From NCBI GenBank assembly GCA_964398655.1, contig CAYNNG010000005.1, forward strand, positions 1 to 64,000: a stretch of DNA of 64,000 nt, written 5' to 3'. Every line of letters begins with the position of its first letter. Within the stretch, counting starts at the first letter, position 1. Below are positions 36,069 to 44,588 of this stretch, piece by piece. The translations under genes were made by a program, and so were the position numbers. The notes under the pieces are model-generated. The model did no database searches. It was given only the letters and a program-made list of their open reading frames with translations, and was not told where the DNA came from. The DNA is from SFFI01 sp964398655 (GTDB lineage Bacteria > Bacillota > Clostridia > Saccharofermentanales > DTU023).

Positions 36069-36545
36069 ATGGGAAAGAAAGCAATGAGTAAACAGGAGCT
36101 CCTTGAAAAGCGCGAAGAGATCCTAGCTGATTACCATAAGATTCAAAAAAGATCACAGAAAAAGCCTGTGCTCACCAAGAAAGAAAAGAAGATCTTGGGC
36201 ATCGGTAAAGATGAAGGCAGAGCCACTCAATCTCACGTTCGCATGGCCACCAGCAAAGCTGCCCTGGTTTGCGACTTAGTTAGAGGCAAGGATCTGGCCG
36301 AAGCAAAGGCAATCTTGACTTATACGAACCGCGCAGCGGCACCTGTCGTGCTGAAGCTGCTCAACTCTGCAGAAGCTAACGCCGTGAATAATAACGGTTT
36401 AGACAGCAACCAACTCTATGTGGCAGAAATTTCCGCCCGCCCCGGCCCCATCCTTAAGCGTTGGAAGGCTATGGGTAAGGGTTCTGCTAGCCGGATCAAC
36501 AAGAGAACTTGCCACATTACTGCAGTAGTAAGAGAAAGAGCCTAG
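36069..36545 (+). CDS. rplV: Ribosomal protein L22 with N-terminal extension
   Basis: Large-subunit tunnel protein. The L22 core starts at about residue 54 (SHVRMATSKAALVCDLVRGK) and includes the beta-hairpin that lines the tunnel and the closing KRTCHITAVVRE. The total is 158 aa against about 110 usual: the first 50 residues are Lys/Glu-rich and predicted helical. GGAGG 7 bases before ATG 36069 supports the long start; the first residue that could restart translation (ATG for VRMAT) lacks a ribosome binding site. Confidence 0.95.
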   Translation: MGKKAMSKQELLEKREEILADYHKIQKRSQKKPVLTKKEKKILGIGKDEGRATQSHVRMATSKAALVCDLVRGKDLAEAKAILTYTNRAAAPVVLKLLNSAEANAVNNNGLDSNQLYVAEISARPGPILKRWKAMGKGSASRINKRTCHITAVVRERA

Positions 36546-36554
36546 GAGGTAAGT

Positions 36555-37223
36555 ATGGGTCAGAAAGTTAATCCCCACGGTTTTAGAGTAGGTGTTATCA
36601 AAGATTGGGACACCCGCTGGTATGCCAATAAGAAAGATTTCTCTCGCTTCCTAGTTGAGGACTATAACATCCGCCAGTATGTTGAATCTCAGCTGCCTAA
36701 CACAGGTGTTTCTCGTCTGGAAATTGAGCGCGAAGGTGAAGACAAAGTAGTTATTACCATTTCGACCTCTAAGCCTGGTATTGTTATTGGCCGTCAAGGC
36801 GCAGAAATTGATGCTCTGAAAAAGAAACTGAATAAAAAGTTTGGCCGTAATTTCTTTATCAACGTTAAAGAGATTAAGAACCCCGACAGCGATGCTCAAT
36901 TAGTAGCGGAAAATATTGCTCGTCAGCTGGAAGAACGTGTGTCTTTCCGCCGGGCCATGAAGCAGGCTATTAATAATGCCATGAAGACTGGTGTTCGCGG
37001 TATCAAGACCATGTGCTCCGGACGCTTAGGCGGTGCAGAAATTGCTCGTACTGAGCAGTACCATGAAGGTACCATTCCTCTGCACACCTTACGGGCAGAT
37101 ATCGATTATGGCTTTGCTGAAGCACATACTCAATATGGCCGTTTAGGCGTAAAAGTTTGGGTTTACAAGGGAGAGATTATCCCTGTGCCCAAGGCCCAGA
37201 CAGCTATGGAAGGAGAAGCCTAG
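36555..37223 (+). CDS. rpsC: Ribosomal protein S3
   Basis: Small-subunit protein of 222 aa at the mRNA entry. KH domain with VVITISTSKPGIVIGRQGAEI and C-terminal MCSGRLGGAEIART. Its stop codon is directly followed by the rplP ATG. Confidence 0.98.
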   Translation: MGQKVNPHGFRVGVIKDWDTRWYANKKDFSRFLVEDYNIRQYVESQLPNTGVSRLEIEREGEDKVVITISTSKPGIVIGRQGAEIDALKKKLNKKFGRNFFINVKEIKNPDSDAQLVAENIARQLEERVSFRRAMKQAINNAMKTGVRGIKTMCSGRLGGAEIARTEQYHEGTIPLHTLRADIDYGFAEAHTQYGRLGVKVWVYKGEIIPVPKAQTAMEGEA

Positions 37224-37796
37224 ATGTTATTACCCAAGAGAGTTAAATATAGAAAACAACAGCGGGGCCGGATGAAGGGTAAAGCCACCCGCGGCAATAA
37301 GGTCAGTTACGGCCAGTACGGTCTGCAGGCTTTGGAGCCTTGCTGGATGACCTCCGCGCAGATTGAAGCCGCCCGTGTTGCTATTAACCGTTACCTCCGT
37401 CGTGGTGGTACAGTCTGGATCAAAGTTTTCCCTGACAAGCCCGTAACCTCTCAACCTGCAGAAACCCGCATGGGTTCCGGTAAAGGTACTCCTGAGTATT
37501 GGGTAGCAGTAGTTAAACCCGGCCGTGTCCTCTTTGAACTCGCTGGTGTTCCTAAGGAAACTGCTAAAGAAGCCTTCCGTCTCGCCAGTCACAAACTGCC
37601 TATTAAGTGCCGTTTCGTTGAGAGTGATAGAAAGCTTACCGCCGAAGAATACGCCAAGTTTGCCACAGTTCAGTCTGATGTTATTGAATCTCTGGAAGAA
37701 GCTGATGCCGCTGCTCAAGAGGCTGAAGCTCACGAGGGCGCTCACCCTGAGGGCGAAGATAATGACAATGCGGAGGATGCTAGTGATGAAAGCTAA
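37224..37796 (+). CDS. rplP: Ribosomal protein L16 with acidic C-terminal tail
   Basis: Large-subunit protein near the A site. The core (about residues 1-147) is standard: KRVKYRKQQRGRMKGKATRG, ARVAINRYLRRGG and MGSGKGTPEYWVAVVKPGRVLFE. L16 normally ends here; 43 more residues follow, rich in Glu, Asp and Ala (AEAHEGAHPEGEDNDNAEDA). The tail region carries the ribosome binding site of rpmC and overlaps its first codons. Confidence 0.95.
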   Translation: MLLPKRVKYRKQQRGRMKGKATRGNKVSYGQYGLQALEPCWMTSAQIEAARVAINRYLRRGGTVWIKVFPDKPVTSQPAETRMGSGKGTPEYWVAVVKPGRVLFELAGVPKETAKEAFRLASHKLPIKCRFVESDRKLTAEEYAKFATVQSDVIESLEEADAAAQEAEAHEGAHPEGEDNDNAEDASDES

Positions 37797-37983
37797 AGAT
37801 TTACGCAATAAGAGCGTGGCCGAGCTCGATCAAGAGCTCCTTGACCTCAAGGAAGAGCTGTTCAAGCTGAGATTCCAACACGCTACCAATCAATTAGACA
37901 ATCCTTTACAGTTAAAATCCGTTAAACGCGATATCGCCCGGGTTAAAACTGTTCTCAAGGAACGGGAAATTGCCAAGGCATAG
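37786..37983 (+). CDS. rpmC: Ribosomal protein L29
   Basis: Large-subunit protein of 65 aa, typical size, at the tunnel exit. Sequence runs MKAKDLRNKSVAELDQELL and includes FKLRFQHATNQLDNPLQLK. ATG 37786 follows GGAGG (37772-37776) and overlaps the last 11 bases of rplP in another frame; a long upstream extension of this frame inside rplP is a shadow. Confidence 0.95.
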   Translation: MKAKDLRNKSVAELDQELLDLKEELFKLRFQHATNQLDNPLQLKSVKRDIARVKTVLKEREIAKA

Positions 37984-37995
37984 TGAGGTGGACTA

Positions 37996-38250
37996 ATGGA
38001 AAGAAATATTAGAAAAACTCGTACCGGCCTCGTTGTCTCTGACAAGATGGATAAGACAGTGGTCGTAGAAGTTACGGACCGTGTGCAGCACCGTCTGTAC
38101 AAGAGATATGTCAAACGTACCACCCGCTTCAAGGCCCACGATGAAAATAACGAATGTGGCGTTGGCGATACCGTACGTATTATGGAAACTCGTCCCCTCA
38201 GTAAGGACAAAAACTGGCGGGTAGAGAAGATCATCGAGAAGGCTAAATAG
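37996..38250 (+). CDS. rpsQ: Ribosomal protein S17
   Basis: Small-subunit OB-fold protein of 84 aa. Contains KTRTGLVVSDKMDKTVVVEV and the ETRPLSKDKNWRV motif. Confidence 0.98.
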   Translation: MERNIRKTRTGLVVSDKMDKTVVVEVTDRVQHRLYKRYVKRTTRFKAHDENNECGVGDTVRIMETRPLSKDKNWRVEKIIEKAK

Positions 38251-38264
38251 TCGGAGGCAGCAGT

Positions 38265-38633
38265 ATGATTCAAGTACAAAGTTATTTAAAATCTGCAGAT
38301 AATACCGGTGCCAGACAATTGCAATGCATTAAGGTCCTGGGTGGATCCAAGCGTAAATATGCCAATATCGGTGACGTAATTGTTTGCTCGGTCAAAGAAG
38401 CATCGCCCGGGGGCGTTGTGAAAAAAGGTGATGTAGTCAAGGCTGTTATCGTCCGCACAAAGAAGGGCGTACGACGCAGCGACGGATCTCTCATTCGTTT
38501 TGACGAAAACGCCGCAGTCATCCTCAAGGACGACAATACCCCTCAAGGCACCCGTATTTTTGGACCAATCGCGAGAGAACTGCGTGAGAAGAACTACATG
38601 CGTATTCTCTCTCTGGCCCCAGAAGTGCTGTAA
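38265..38633 (+). CDS. rplN: Ribosomal protein L14
   Basis: Large-subunit protein of 122 aa, standard length. MIQVQSYLKSADNTGARQLQ at the start and RIFGPIARELREKNYMRILSLAPEVL at the end are diagnostic. Site of the B8 bridge and RsfS binding. Confidence 0.98.
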   Translation: MIQVQSYLKSADNTGARQLQCIKVLGGSKRKYANIGDVIVCSVKEASPGGVVKKGDVVKAVIVRTKKGVRRSDGSLIRFDENAAVILKDDNTPQGTRIFGPIARELREKNYMRILSLAPEVL

Positions 38634-38645
38634 GAGGAGGAAACT

Positions 38646-38984
38646 ATGGCAAAATTACACGTAAAAGTTAATGATAATGTCTTCGTCCTCAATGGTAAGG
38701 ATGCCGGCAAGACTGGTAAGGTTCTGAAGGTAGATCCTAAGCACAACCGGGTTGTCGTAGAGGGCGTGAATATTATTACGAAGCACCAAAAGCCTGACAT
38801 GCGTCTGAATACTGGCGGGCTGGTCAAAAAAGAAGCTGCTATCAATGCTTCCAAGGTCATGCTGGTTTGCCCCAAGTGCAAGAAACCTTCCAAGACCGGT
38901 TATCGTTTCTTGGAAAATGGCGACAAAGTACGTTATTGCAAGTCTTGCAATGCTGACCTTGAGACCGTCCGTAAGGCTAAGTAG
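38646..38984 (+). CDS. rplX: Ribosomal protein L24
   Basis: Large-subunit assembly initiator, 112 aa, with a KOW motif (GKDAGKTGKVLKVDPKHNRVVVEGVN). The C-terminal part has two CxxC pairs (CPKCKKPSKTGYRFLENGDKVRYCKSC), so a bound zinc is possible, as in many Gram-positive L24. Confidence 0.97.
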   Translation: MAKLHVKVNDNVFVLNGKDAGKTGKVLKVDPKHNRVVVEGVNIITKHQKPDMRLNTGGLVKKEAAINASKVMLVCPKCKKPSKTGYRFLENGDKVRYCKSCNADLETVRKAK

Positions 38985-38996
38985 TGAGAGGTAAGT

Positions 38997-39539
38997 ATGG
39001 AAAACAGATTATACGATAAATATATTGATGAAGTCGTACCTGCCTTACAGGAGCGCTTTCAGTATAAGTCCGTCATGCAAGTACCCAAGCTCGAAAAAAT
39101 CGTGCTGAACATGGGTGTTGGCGATGCACGGGAAAATGCTAAAGCTATTGAGTCCTCTGTGGACGTGCTGAAGACCATTTCTGGTCAAGCTCCTGTTGTC
39201 ATCAAAGCCCGTAAGTCAGTCGCTAACTTTAAACTGAGAGAGGGTATGAACATTGGTGTCAAGGTTACCCTGCGCGGTCAGAGAATGTATGAGTTCTTAG
39301 ACAAACTTATTTCCATTGCTCTGCCTCGTACCCGTGACTTCCGTGGCATTAACCCTAACTCTTTTGACGGTCGCGGCAACTACGCTTTAGGCGCTAAAGA
39401 ACAGCTCATTTTCCCCGAAGTCGACTACGATTCAATTGACAAGATTCGTGGTTTGGATATCGCGATTGTCACCACGGCGGAAACTGACGAAGAAGGCAAA
39501 GCATTGCTGACTGGGCTGGGCATGCCTTTCCGTAAGTAG
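38997..39539 (+). CDS. rplE: Ribosomal protein L5
   Basis: Large-subunit 5S rRNA-binding protein of 180 aa. Contains VPKLEKIVLNMGVGDA, KARKSVANFKLREGMNIG and RDFRGINPNSFDGRGNY. Confidence 0.98.
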   Translation: MENRLYDKYIDEVVPALQERFQYKSVMQVPKLEKIVLNMGVGDARENAKAIESSVDVLKTISGQAPVVIKARKSVANFKLREGMNIGVKVTLRGQRMYEFLDKLISIALPRTRDFRGINPNSFDGRGNYALGAKEQLIFPEVDYDSIDKIRGLDIAIVTTAETDEEGKALLTGLGMPFRK

Positions 39540-39551
39540 AGGGAGTAAAAC

Positions 39552-39737
39552 ATGGCTAAAACTTCAAAAATTGTAAAAGCTCAACAAGAACCCAAGTTTT
39601 CAACCAGACAGCATAACCGCTGCCAAATTTGCGGCCGCCCTCGGGCTTACATGCGCAAGTTTGGGATCTGCCGACTCTGCTTCCGTGAACTGGCTTACAA
39701 GGGTCAGATCCCGGGCGTTCGCAAGGCTAGCTGGTAG
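39552..39737 (+). CDS. rpsN: Ribosomal protein S14, zinc-binding type
   Basis: Small-subunit protein of 61 aa. Two CxxC pairs (CQIC and CRLC) bind zinc, making this the short C+ form common in Firmicutes rather than the 89-aa zinc-free paralogue. Ends GQIPGVRKASW. Confidence 0.98.
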   Translation: MAKTSKIVKAQQEPKFSTRQHNRCQICGRPRAYMRKFGICRLCFRELAYKGQIPGVRKASW

Positions 39738-39748
39738 AGGAGGAAGAT

Positions 39749-40144
39749 ATGCAAATTACTGATCCAATCGCTGATATGCTGACTCGTATCCGCAATGCCG
39801 GTTCCGCCGGTCATCCTAGCTGCACCGTTCCTGCCTCCAAGCTGAAAGCTGCTGTAGGTCAGATCCTGGTTGATGAAGGTTACATTCAATCCATGGAAAT
39901 CTTGGATGAAGGTGTCCAAGGTACCTTAAAGATTACCCTTAAGTATCATGACCGCAAAAATGCTATTCAAGGCATGAAGCGGATTTCTCGCCCCGGCCTG
40001 CGTGTCTATTCTGACGCTCAGAACATGCCTAAGGTACTGAACGGTCTGGGTATTGCCATCGTTTCTACTTCTAAGGGTGTTATGACCGATAGAAGCGCAC
40101 GTAAGCAAAATGTAGGCGGCGAAGTCCTGGCCTACATTTGGTAA
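39749..40144 (+). CDS. rpsH: Ribosomal protein S8
   Basis: Small-subunit protein of 131 aa that organises the 16S central domain and represses the spc operon in E. coli. ITDPIADMLTRIRNA at the start and GIAIVSTSKGVMTDRSARKQNVGGEVLAYIW at the end. Confidence 0.98.
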   Translation: MQITDPIADMLTRIRNAGSAGHPSCTVPASKLKAAVGQILVDEGYIQSMEILDEGVQGTLKITLKYHDRKNAIQGMKRISRPGLRVYSDAQNMPKVLNGLGIAIVSTSKGVMTDRSARKQNVGGEVLAYIW

Positions 40145-40195
40145 TAAACTCTGAAAAGGCCTATAAGGCTGCAATCTTAAGAGCAGGAGGAAACA

Positions 40196-40732
40196 ATGTC
40201 TCGTATAGGAAGAATGCCTATTACAGTTCCTCAGGGCATTGAGGTGAAATTTGAAAACCATGTCTGCACTGTCAGCAAGGGTAAGGACAAATTAAGCCAA
40301 AAAATTGACCCGAGGATTGAGTTTGAACAGAAAGACGGCCGTATTGAATTAAGCCGTCACAGCGATGATAAAGAAGTTCGCGCCTTGCATGGTTTGTATC
40401 GCGCACTTATTCATAACATGATCGTTGGCCTAGACCAGGGCTTTTCCAAAACCCTGAGAATTGAAGGTGTAGGTTACAAAGCAGAGCTTAAGGGTAAAGA
40501 CCTGGTATTGACTGTTGGTCTTTCTCATACTGTAGAAATGCAGGCACCCGAGGGCATCACCTTTGAGTTAACTAAGCCCACTGAAATCATTATTAAGGGT
40601 GCTGACAAGCAGATGGTAGGCGAAACTGCTGCCAAGATCCGTGCTGTCCGTCCCCCCGAACCTTACAAGGGCAAGGGCATCCGCTATGCTGATGAAGTCG
40701 TACGCCTCAAAGAAGGCAAGACTGGTGCCTAA
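40196..40732 (+). CDS. rplF: Ribosomal protein L6
   Basis: Large-subunit protein of 178 aa near the factor-binding site. SRIGRMPITVPQGIEV at the N-terminus and PEPYKGKGIRYADEVVRLKEGK at the C-terminus. Confidence 0.98.
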   Translation: MSRIGRMPITVPQGIEVKFENHVCTVSKGKDKLSQKIDPRIEFEQKDGRIELSRHSDDKEVRALHGLYRALIHNMIVGLDQGFSKTLRIEGVGYKAELKGKDLVLTVGLSHTVEMQAPEGITFELTKPTEIIIKGADKQMVGETAAKIRAVRPPEPYKGKGIRYADEVVRLKEGKTGA

Positions 40733-40750
40733 TGAAAGGAAGATAGCAAG

Positions 40751-41113
40751 ATGATTAAGAAAATTTCTAGGAACGCCATCCGCAAGAGAAAACAAGAACG
40801 CGTTCGTAAAAAGGTTTCTGGTACGGCTGAACGGCCCAGGCTCTCTGTCTTTCGTTCTAACGCCCAGATTTACGCTCAGATTATCAACGATGAGGAGCAA
40901 AGAACTTTAGTTTCTGCCTCTTCCTTAGAACCTGAGTACAAGGGCAAGTCTGGCGCGAACACCGAGGCTGCCGAGCAGGTTGGCAAGGCAATTGCTGAGC
41001 GTGCTTTAAAGGCTGGTATTGAAGAAGTCGTGTTTGACCGCTCTGGTTATATCTATCATGGCCGTATAGCTGCCCTGGCTGATGCTGCTCGTGAAGCTGG
41101 CCTTAAATTCTAG
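40751..41113 (+). CDS. rplR: Ribosomal protein L18
   Basis: 5S rRNA-binding protein of 120 aa. Basic N-terminus (ISRNAIRKRKQERVRKKVSG), then RPRLSVFRSNAQIYAQII and the ending FDRSGYIYHGRIAALADAAREAGLKF. Confidence 0.98.
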   Translation: MIKKISRNAIRKRKQERVRKKVSGTAERPRLSVFRSNAQIYAQIINDEEQRTLVSASSLEPEYKGKSGANTEAAEQVGKAIAERALKAGIEEVVFDRSGYIYHGRIAALADAAREAGLKF

Positions 41114-41124
41114 GAGGATACAAG

Positions 41125-41802
41125 ATGCAAGAAAATATGCAAGACAACCTCGTACGGGAAGACAAAAACCTGCAAGAGGCAAATACATCTGCAGACCAAG
41201 CTCCTAGGGGCAATGCTGATCAAGACCGTGATATGAGAGACTCTAGAACCTCTCGCGGTAATAATCCCCGCAATAACCGCCGGCGCAGAAATGACCGCGG
41301 CGGACGCAGACGTGAAGAGAAGAAGGATCCTATCAAGGATGAAGTCATCCATATCGGTCGTGTTGCTAAGACGGTAAAAGGTGGTCGTAACTATCGCTTT
41401 ACTGCCCTGGTTATTGCTGGTGACGGTGAAGGCAGAGTAGGTAAAGGTACAGGTAAGGCTGGCGAAGTTCCAGATGCTATTCGTAAAGCCTCTGAGAATG
41501 CTCGTAAGAACATGATCGAGGTTCCTATCTCTGGCACCACCATCCCTCATGAAGTTACCGGTGTGTTTGGCGGCGGTAAGGTAATTCTCAAACCCGCTCC
41601 CGAAGGTACTGGTGTTATCGCTGGCGGACCTATCCGTGCTATCTGCGACCTGGCAGGCATCAAGGATGTTCGTACTAAATCTCTGGGAAGCAATAACCCC
41701 AACAACATGGTCAATGCCGCTTTTGAAGGCTTAAAGAGCCTGTCTTCCATTGAAGATATCGCTAAAAAGCGCGGCAAGACTGTAAAAGAGATTATCAGCT
41801 AA
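41125..41802 (+). CDS. rpsE: Ribosomal protein S5 with N-terminal extension
   Basis: Small-subunit decoding-fidelity protein. The S5 core begins at about residue 70 (VIHIGRVAKTVKGGRNYRFTALVI) and is complete to the C-terminus. The full frame is 225 aa against about 166 usual: residues 1-68 are low complexity, first Gln/Asn/Asp-rich, then a very basic Arg/Asn stretch (NNPRNNRRRRNDRGGRRRE). ATG 41125 is right behind AGGAGG, which supports the long form. Confidence 0.95.
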   Translation: MQENMQDNLVREDKNLQEANTSADQAPRGNADQDRDMRDSRTSRGNNPRNNRRRRNDRGGRRREEKKDPIKDEVIHIGRVAKTVKGGRNYRFTALVIAGDGEGRVGKGTGKAGEVPDAIRKASENARKNMIEVPISGTTIPHEVTGVFGGGKVILKPAPEGTGVIAGGPIRAICDLAGIKDVRTKSLGSNNPNNMVNAAFEGLKSLSSIEDIAKKRGKTVKEIIS

Positions 41803-41813
41803 GGAGGGCGAAC

Positions 41814-42002
41814 GTGAAAAAGTTATTAGTAACCCAAGTTAGGTCTAGCAATAAATGCACCAAGAACCAGCTTGCTAATCTCCAGGCCCTCGGCTTGACC
41901 AAGATTAATGAGCAGGTTCTGCATGAAGACAACGCTGCTGTTAGAGGTATGTGCAACAAGGTTAGCCATCTCGTAACGGTGGAAGAAGTTGAAGTTGAAT
42001 AG
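41814..42002 (+). CDS. rpmD: Ribosomal protein L30
   Basis: Large-subunit protein of 62 aa starting at GTG 41814, 5 bases after AAGGAGGG. Contains VTQVRSSNKCTKNQLANLQALGLTKI and the closing VSHLVTVEEV, typical of L30. Confidence 0.96.
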   Translation: MKKLLVTQVRSSNKCTKNQLANLQALGLTKINEQVLHEDNAAVRGMCNKVSHLVTVEEVEVE

Positions 42003-42013
42003 GAGGCTAGATA

Positions 42014-42463
42014 ATGAAAATTAATGATCTTTACCCTAGCACCGGTTCTCGGCCCAAGGCTTGGCGCAAAGGCCGCGGCCATGGTACGGGCAACGGTAAG
42101 ACCGCAGGCAGAGGCCACAAAGGTCAAAAAGCCCGTTCTGGCGGTGGCACTGGTCTCGCCTTCGAAGGCGGCCAAATGCCCATCTATCGTCGCCTCCCCA
42201 AACGTGGATTTAACAACAAACGTTTTGCCAAACAATATATACTGGTTAATGTTGACCAGTTAAATGCTTTTGAAGATGGAGCCACCGTTGACCTGAATAG
42301 CATCAGGGAAGCTGGTTTGATCCATGTACCTAAGCACAATGATGGCCTTAAGGTTCTTGGCAATGGCGATCTCACCAAGTCTCTGACTGTAAAGGCTGTT
42401 GCTTACACCGAGTCAGCCAAAGAAAAAATTGTAAAGGCTGGTGGAACGGCCGAGGAGGTTTAA
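42014..42463 (+). CDS. rplO: Ribosomal protein L15
   Basis: Large-subunit protein of 149 aa. Gly/Arg/Lys-rich N-terminus (KGRGHGTGNGKTAGRGHKGQ) and FEGGQMPIYRRLPKRGFNN are diagnostic. The ribosome binding site of secY (GAGGAGG) lies in its last codons. Confidence 0.98.
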   Translation: MKINDLYPSTGSRPKAWRKGRGHGTGNGKTAGRGHKGQKARSGGGTGLAFEGGQMPIYRRLPKRGFNNKRFAKQYILVNVDQLNAFEDGATVDLNSIREAGLIHVPKHNDGLKVLGNGDLTKSLTVKAVAYTESAKEKIVKAGGTAEEV

Positions 42464-42466
42464 GCC

Positions 42467-43768
42467 ATGGGTGGCGGAATTTTCTCAACATTTAGAAACG
42501 CCTGGAGGGTAGAGGATATCCGACGCAAGATCTACTTCACGCTCTTTGCGGTCCTGATCTTTCGTCTGGGTACCCACGTACCCGTACCTGGTATTAGCTC
42601 AGTAGCTTTCAACGAGCTGCTGGGCAGACTGGGTCAACTTGGCTCTTTCCTGAACATCTTTTCTGGCGGTGCCTTAAATCAGGTTTCTATCCTTTCTCTG
42701 GGTATCCAACCCTACATTAACGCCTCCATTATCATGCAGCTCTTGGTAGTTATCATTCCTGCCCTGCAGAATCTGCAAGATGAAGGGGAATCAGGCCGTA
42801 AAAAGATTCAGAAATATACCCGTTACTTTGCGATTGGTCTGGCCCTGGTTATGTCTTTCTTCTACTGGAACGCAACCAAGGTCGCAGCTATCAATGCTTT
42901 ACCTGCTTGGCTTAATGCTTTTGTAGTTATCTTTAGCTTCACAGCTGGCTCAGCTTTCATTATGTGGCTGGCCGAACAGATCAACAAACGTGGTATTGGC
43001 AACGGTACCTCCATCATCATCGCTATTGGTATTATTAGCCGTATTCCTTATACTGTTCAGCTCTTATGGAGAAGCGTTTCTGCTTGGCGTTTGGGTGGCG
43101 GCAGCATCTTGCCTGCGATCCTCATGGTTATTGCAGTTGTAGCTTTCTTCGTATTCATTATCGGCCTGGTGGTTTACATCTCTACCTCCGAGCGCAGAAT
43201 TCCTGTCCAGTATGCTAAAAAGGTTATTGGTCGTAAGGTTTATGGCGGACAATCGTCCTACCTGCCCATCAAGGTTAACCAATCCGGTGTACTGCCTGTT
43301 ATCTTCGCAGTCTCCGTGTTGATGATGCCTTCTACGATCGCAGGTTTGACTGGCGGTACGGGTAAGGTTGCTCAGTTCTTCCTGAACTTCAACCAGCACG
43401 TTTCTTACTACATCATTTATGCCCTGATGATTTTAGGCTTTACCTTCTTCTATTCTTCTATCTCCTTTAACCCGGTAGATATTTCCAAGAATTTACAGAA
43501 GAATGGTGGCTTTATCCCTGGCATTCGTCCTGGTAAACCTACCTCTGACTACATCAAGGCTTCTGCTAACAAACTTTCTTGGTTTGAAGCACTGTTCCTT
43601 ACCATTTTGGTCCTGCTGCCTACGATTCTCAGCTTTGCTACTGGTACTAGCCAAGCCCTTTGGTTCGGCGGTACGGGTGTCATGATTATCGTTGGTGTGG
43701 CTTTAGACATGGTGAACCAGTTAGAAGCTCAACTCATGATGAGACACTACAAGGGTTTCCTTGACTAA
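42467..43768 (+). CDS. secY: Preprotein translocase channel subunit SecY
   Basis: Membrane channel protein of 433 aa with ten predicted helices. RIFRLGTHVPVPGI-like entry (IFRLGTHVPVPGISSVAF), plug region, the cytoplasmic loop SERRIPVQYAKK and IRPGKPTSDYIK are all present. It forms the Sec channel with SecE and SecG. It starts 4 bases after the rplO stop. Confidence 0.98.
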   Translation: MGGGIFSTFRNAWRVEDIRRKIYFTLFAVLIFRLGTHVPVPGISSVAFNELLGRLGQLGSFLNIFSGGALNQVSILSLGIQPYINASIIMQLLVVIIPALQNLQDEGESGRKKIQKYTRYFAIGLALVMSFFYWNATKVAAINALPAWLNAFVVIFSFTAGSAFIMWLAEQINKRGIGNGTSIIIAIGIISRIPYTVQLLWRSVSAWRLGGGSILPAILMVIAVVAFFVFIIGLVVYISTSERRIPVQYAKKVIGRKVYGGQSSYLPIKVNQSGVLPVIFAVSVLMMPSTIAGLTGGTGKVAQFFLNFNQHVSYYIIYALMILGFTFFYSSISFNPVDISKNLQKNGGFIPGIRPGKPTSDYIKASANKLSWFEALFLTILVLLPTILSFATGTSQALWFGGTGVMIIVGVALDMVNQLEAQLMMRHYKGFLD

Positions 43769-43787
43769 GCTTTTAGTAAATTTACAG

Positions 43788-43813
43788 CTGCCTCTGGCTT
43801 CAGCCAGGGGCAG
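43788..43813 (+). terminator. Hairpin after secY
   Basis: CTGCCTCTGGCT and AGCCAGGGGCAG form a 12-bp stem 19 bases after secY, followed by TATTTGCTT. Probably a weak terminator. Confidence 0.5.
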
Positions 43814-43829
43814 TATTTGCTTAAACGAC

Positions 43830-43876
43830 AGAAAAGCGAGGCGGCGCTGTGGCGAGGCCTTGGCTTTTCTTGTTAT
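43830..43876 (+). terminator. Second hairpin between secY and adk
   Basis: AGAAAAGC (43830-43837) pairs with GCTTTTCT (43863-43870) around a GC-rich inner part, then TGTTATTT. With the hairpin before it, it may lower transcription into adk, or adk may have its own promoter in the AT-rich 43870-43920 stretch. Confidence 0.5.
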
Positions 43877-43933
43877 TTAGGCCAAAATTACATATTAACG
43901 TATTGCTTACTATTTAAGCTGAGGAGGTTTGAT

Positions 43934-44587
43934 ATGCGTTTAATATTTTTAGGTGCGCCTGGTGCTGGTAAGGGTACCTTAGCTGCCCTGCTGGCTGCTC
44001 ACGATGGCCTGGTTCATATTTCTACCGGTGCTATTTTGCGCGAGGAAATTAAAGCAGGCAGTGAATTAGGAAAAGCAGCCAATGACTACGTAAAAACGGG
44101 TCAGCTGGTTCCCGAAAGTTTGATCAATTCAATGCTGGAAAAGAGACTGCAGCAGGATGATTTGGCTGGAGGCTATATCTTAGACGGCTATCCCCGCACT
44201 CTGGAACAAGCAGAGTTCTTAGACCAGCTCCTAACGAAACTCGGAACCCCTTTAGATAGGGTTGTCCTAGTTGATGTTCCCCAAGACCTGATTATTAAGC
44301 GTCTATCTTCGCGCTTGACCTGCCCTAACTGTGGCGCAATCTATAACCTTCTGCAGCAGCCTCCTCAAAAAGAAGGCATTTGTGATAAATGTGGCAGTGC
44401 CTTGGTGATTCGGGAAGATGATAAAGAAGAAGTCATCCGTCATCGTCTAGAAGTATACGAAGAGAACACGAAGCCGCTGATTGATTACTATGCTCAAAAG
44501 CACTTGCTCACTGCGGTAGATAACTCCAATTCTCCCCAAGCGGCTTTAGACAATCTCTTAGCGCAATTACAGAAAGGATCTGATTAG
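43934..44587 (+). CDS. adk: Adenylate kinase
   Basis: Phosphotransfer enzyme of 217 aa (AMP + ATP to 2 ADP). P-loop GAPGAGKGTLAA, AMP site DGYPRTLEQAE, and a zinc-type lid with four cysteines (CPNC and CDKC), usual in Firmicutes. ATG 43934 sits behind GAGGAGG; the frame stays open upstream without a ribosome binding site. Confidence 0.97.
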   Translation: MRLIFLGAPGAGKGTLAALLAAHDGLVHISTGAILREEIKAGSELGKAANDYVKTGQLVPESLINSMLEKRLQQDDLAGGYILDGYPRTLEQAEFLDQLLTKLGTPLDRVVLVDVPQDLIIKRLSSRLTCPNCGAIYNLLQQPPQKEGICDKCGSALVIREDDKEEVIRHRLEVYEENTKPLIDYYAQKHLLTAVDNSNSPQAALDNLLAQLQKGSD

Positions 44588-44588
44588 T

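Noticed and set aside
37525..37785. Upstream extension of the rpmC frame inside rplP
   Set aside because: Lies wholly within the conserved L16 core in another frame; L29 begins at 37786 behind its own GGAGG.
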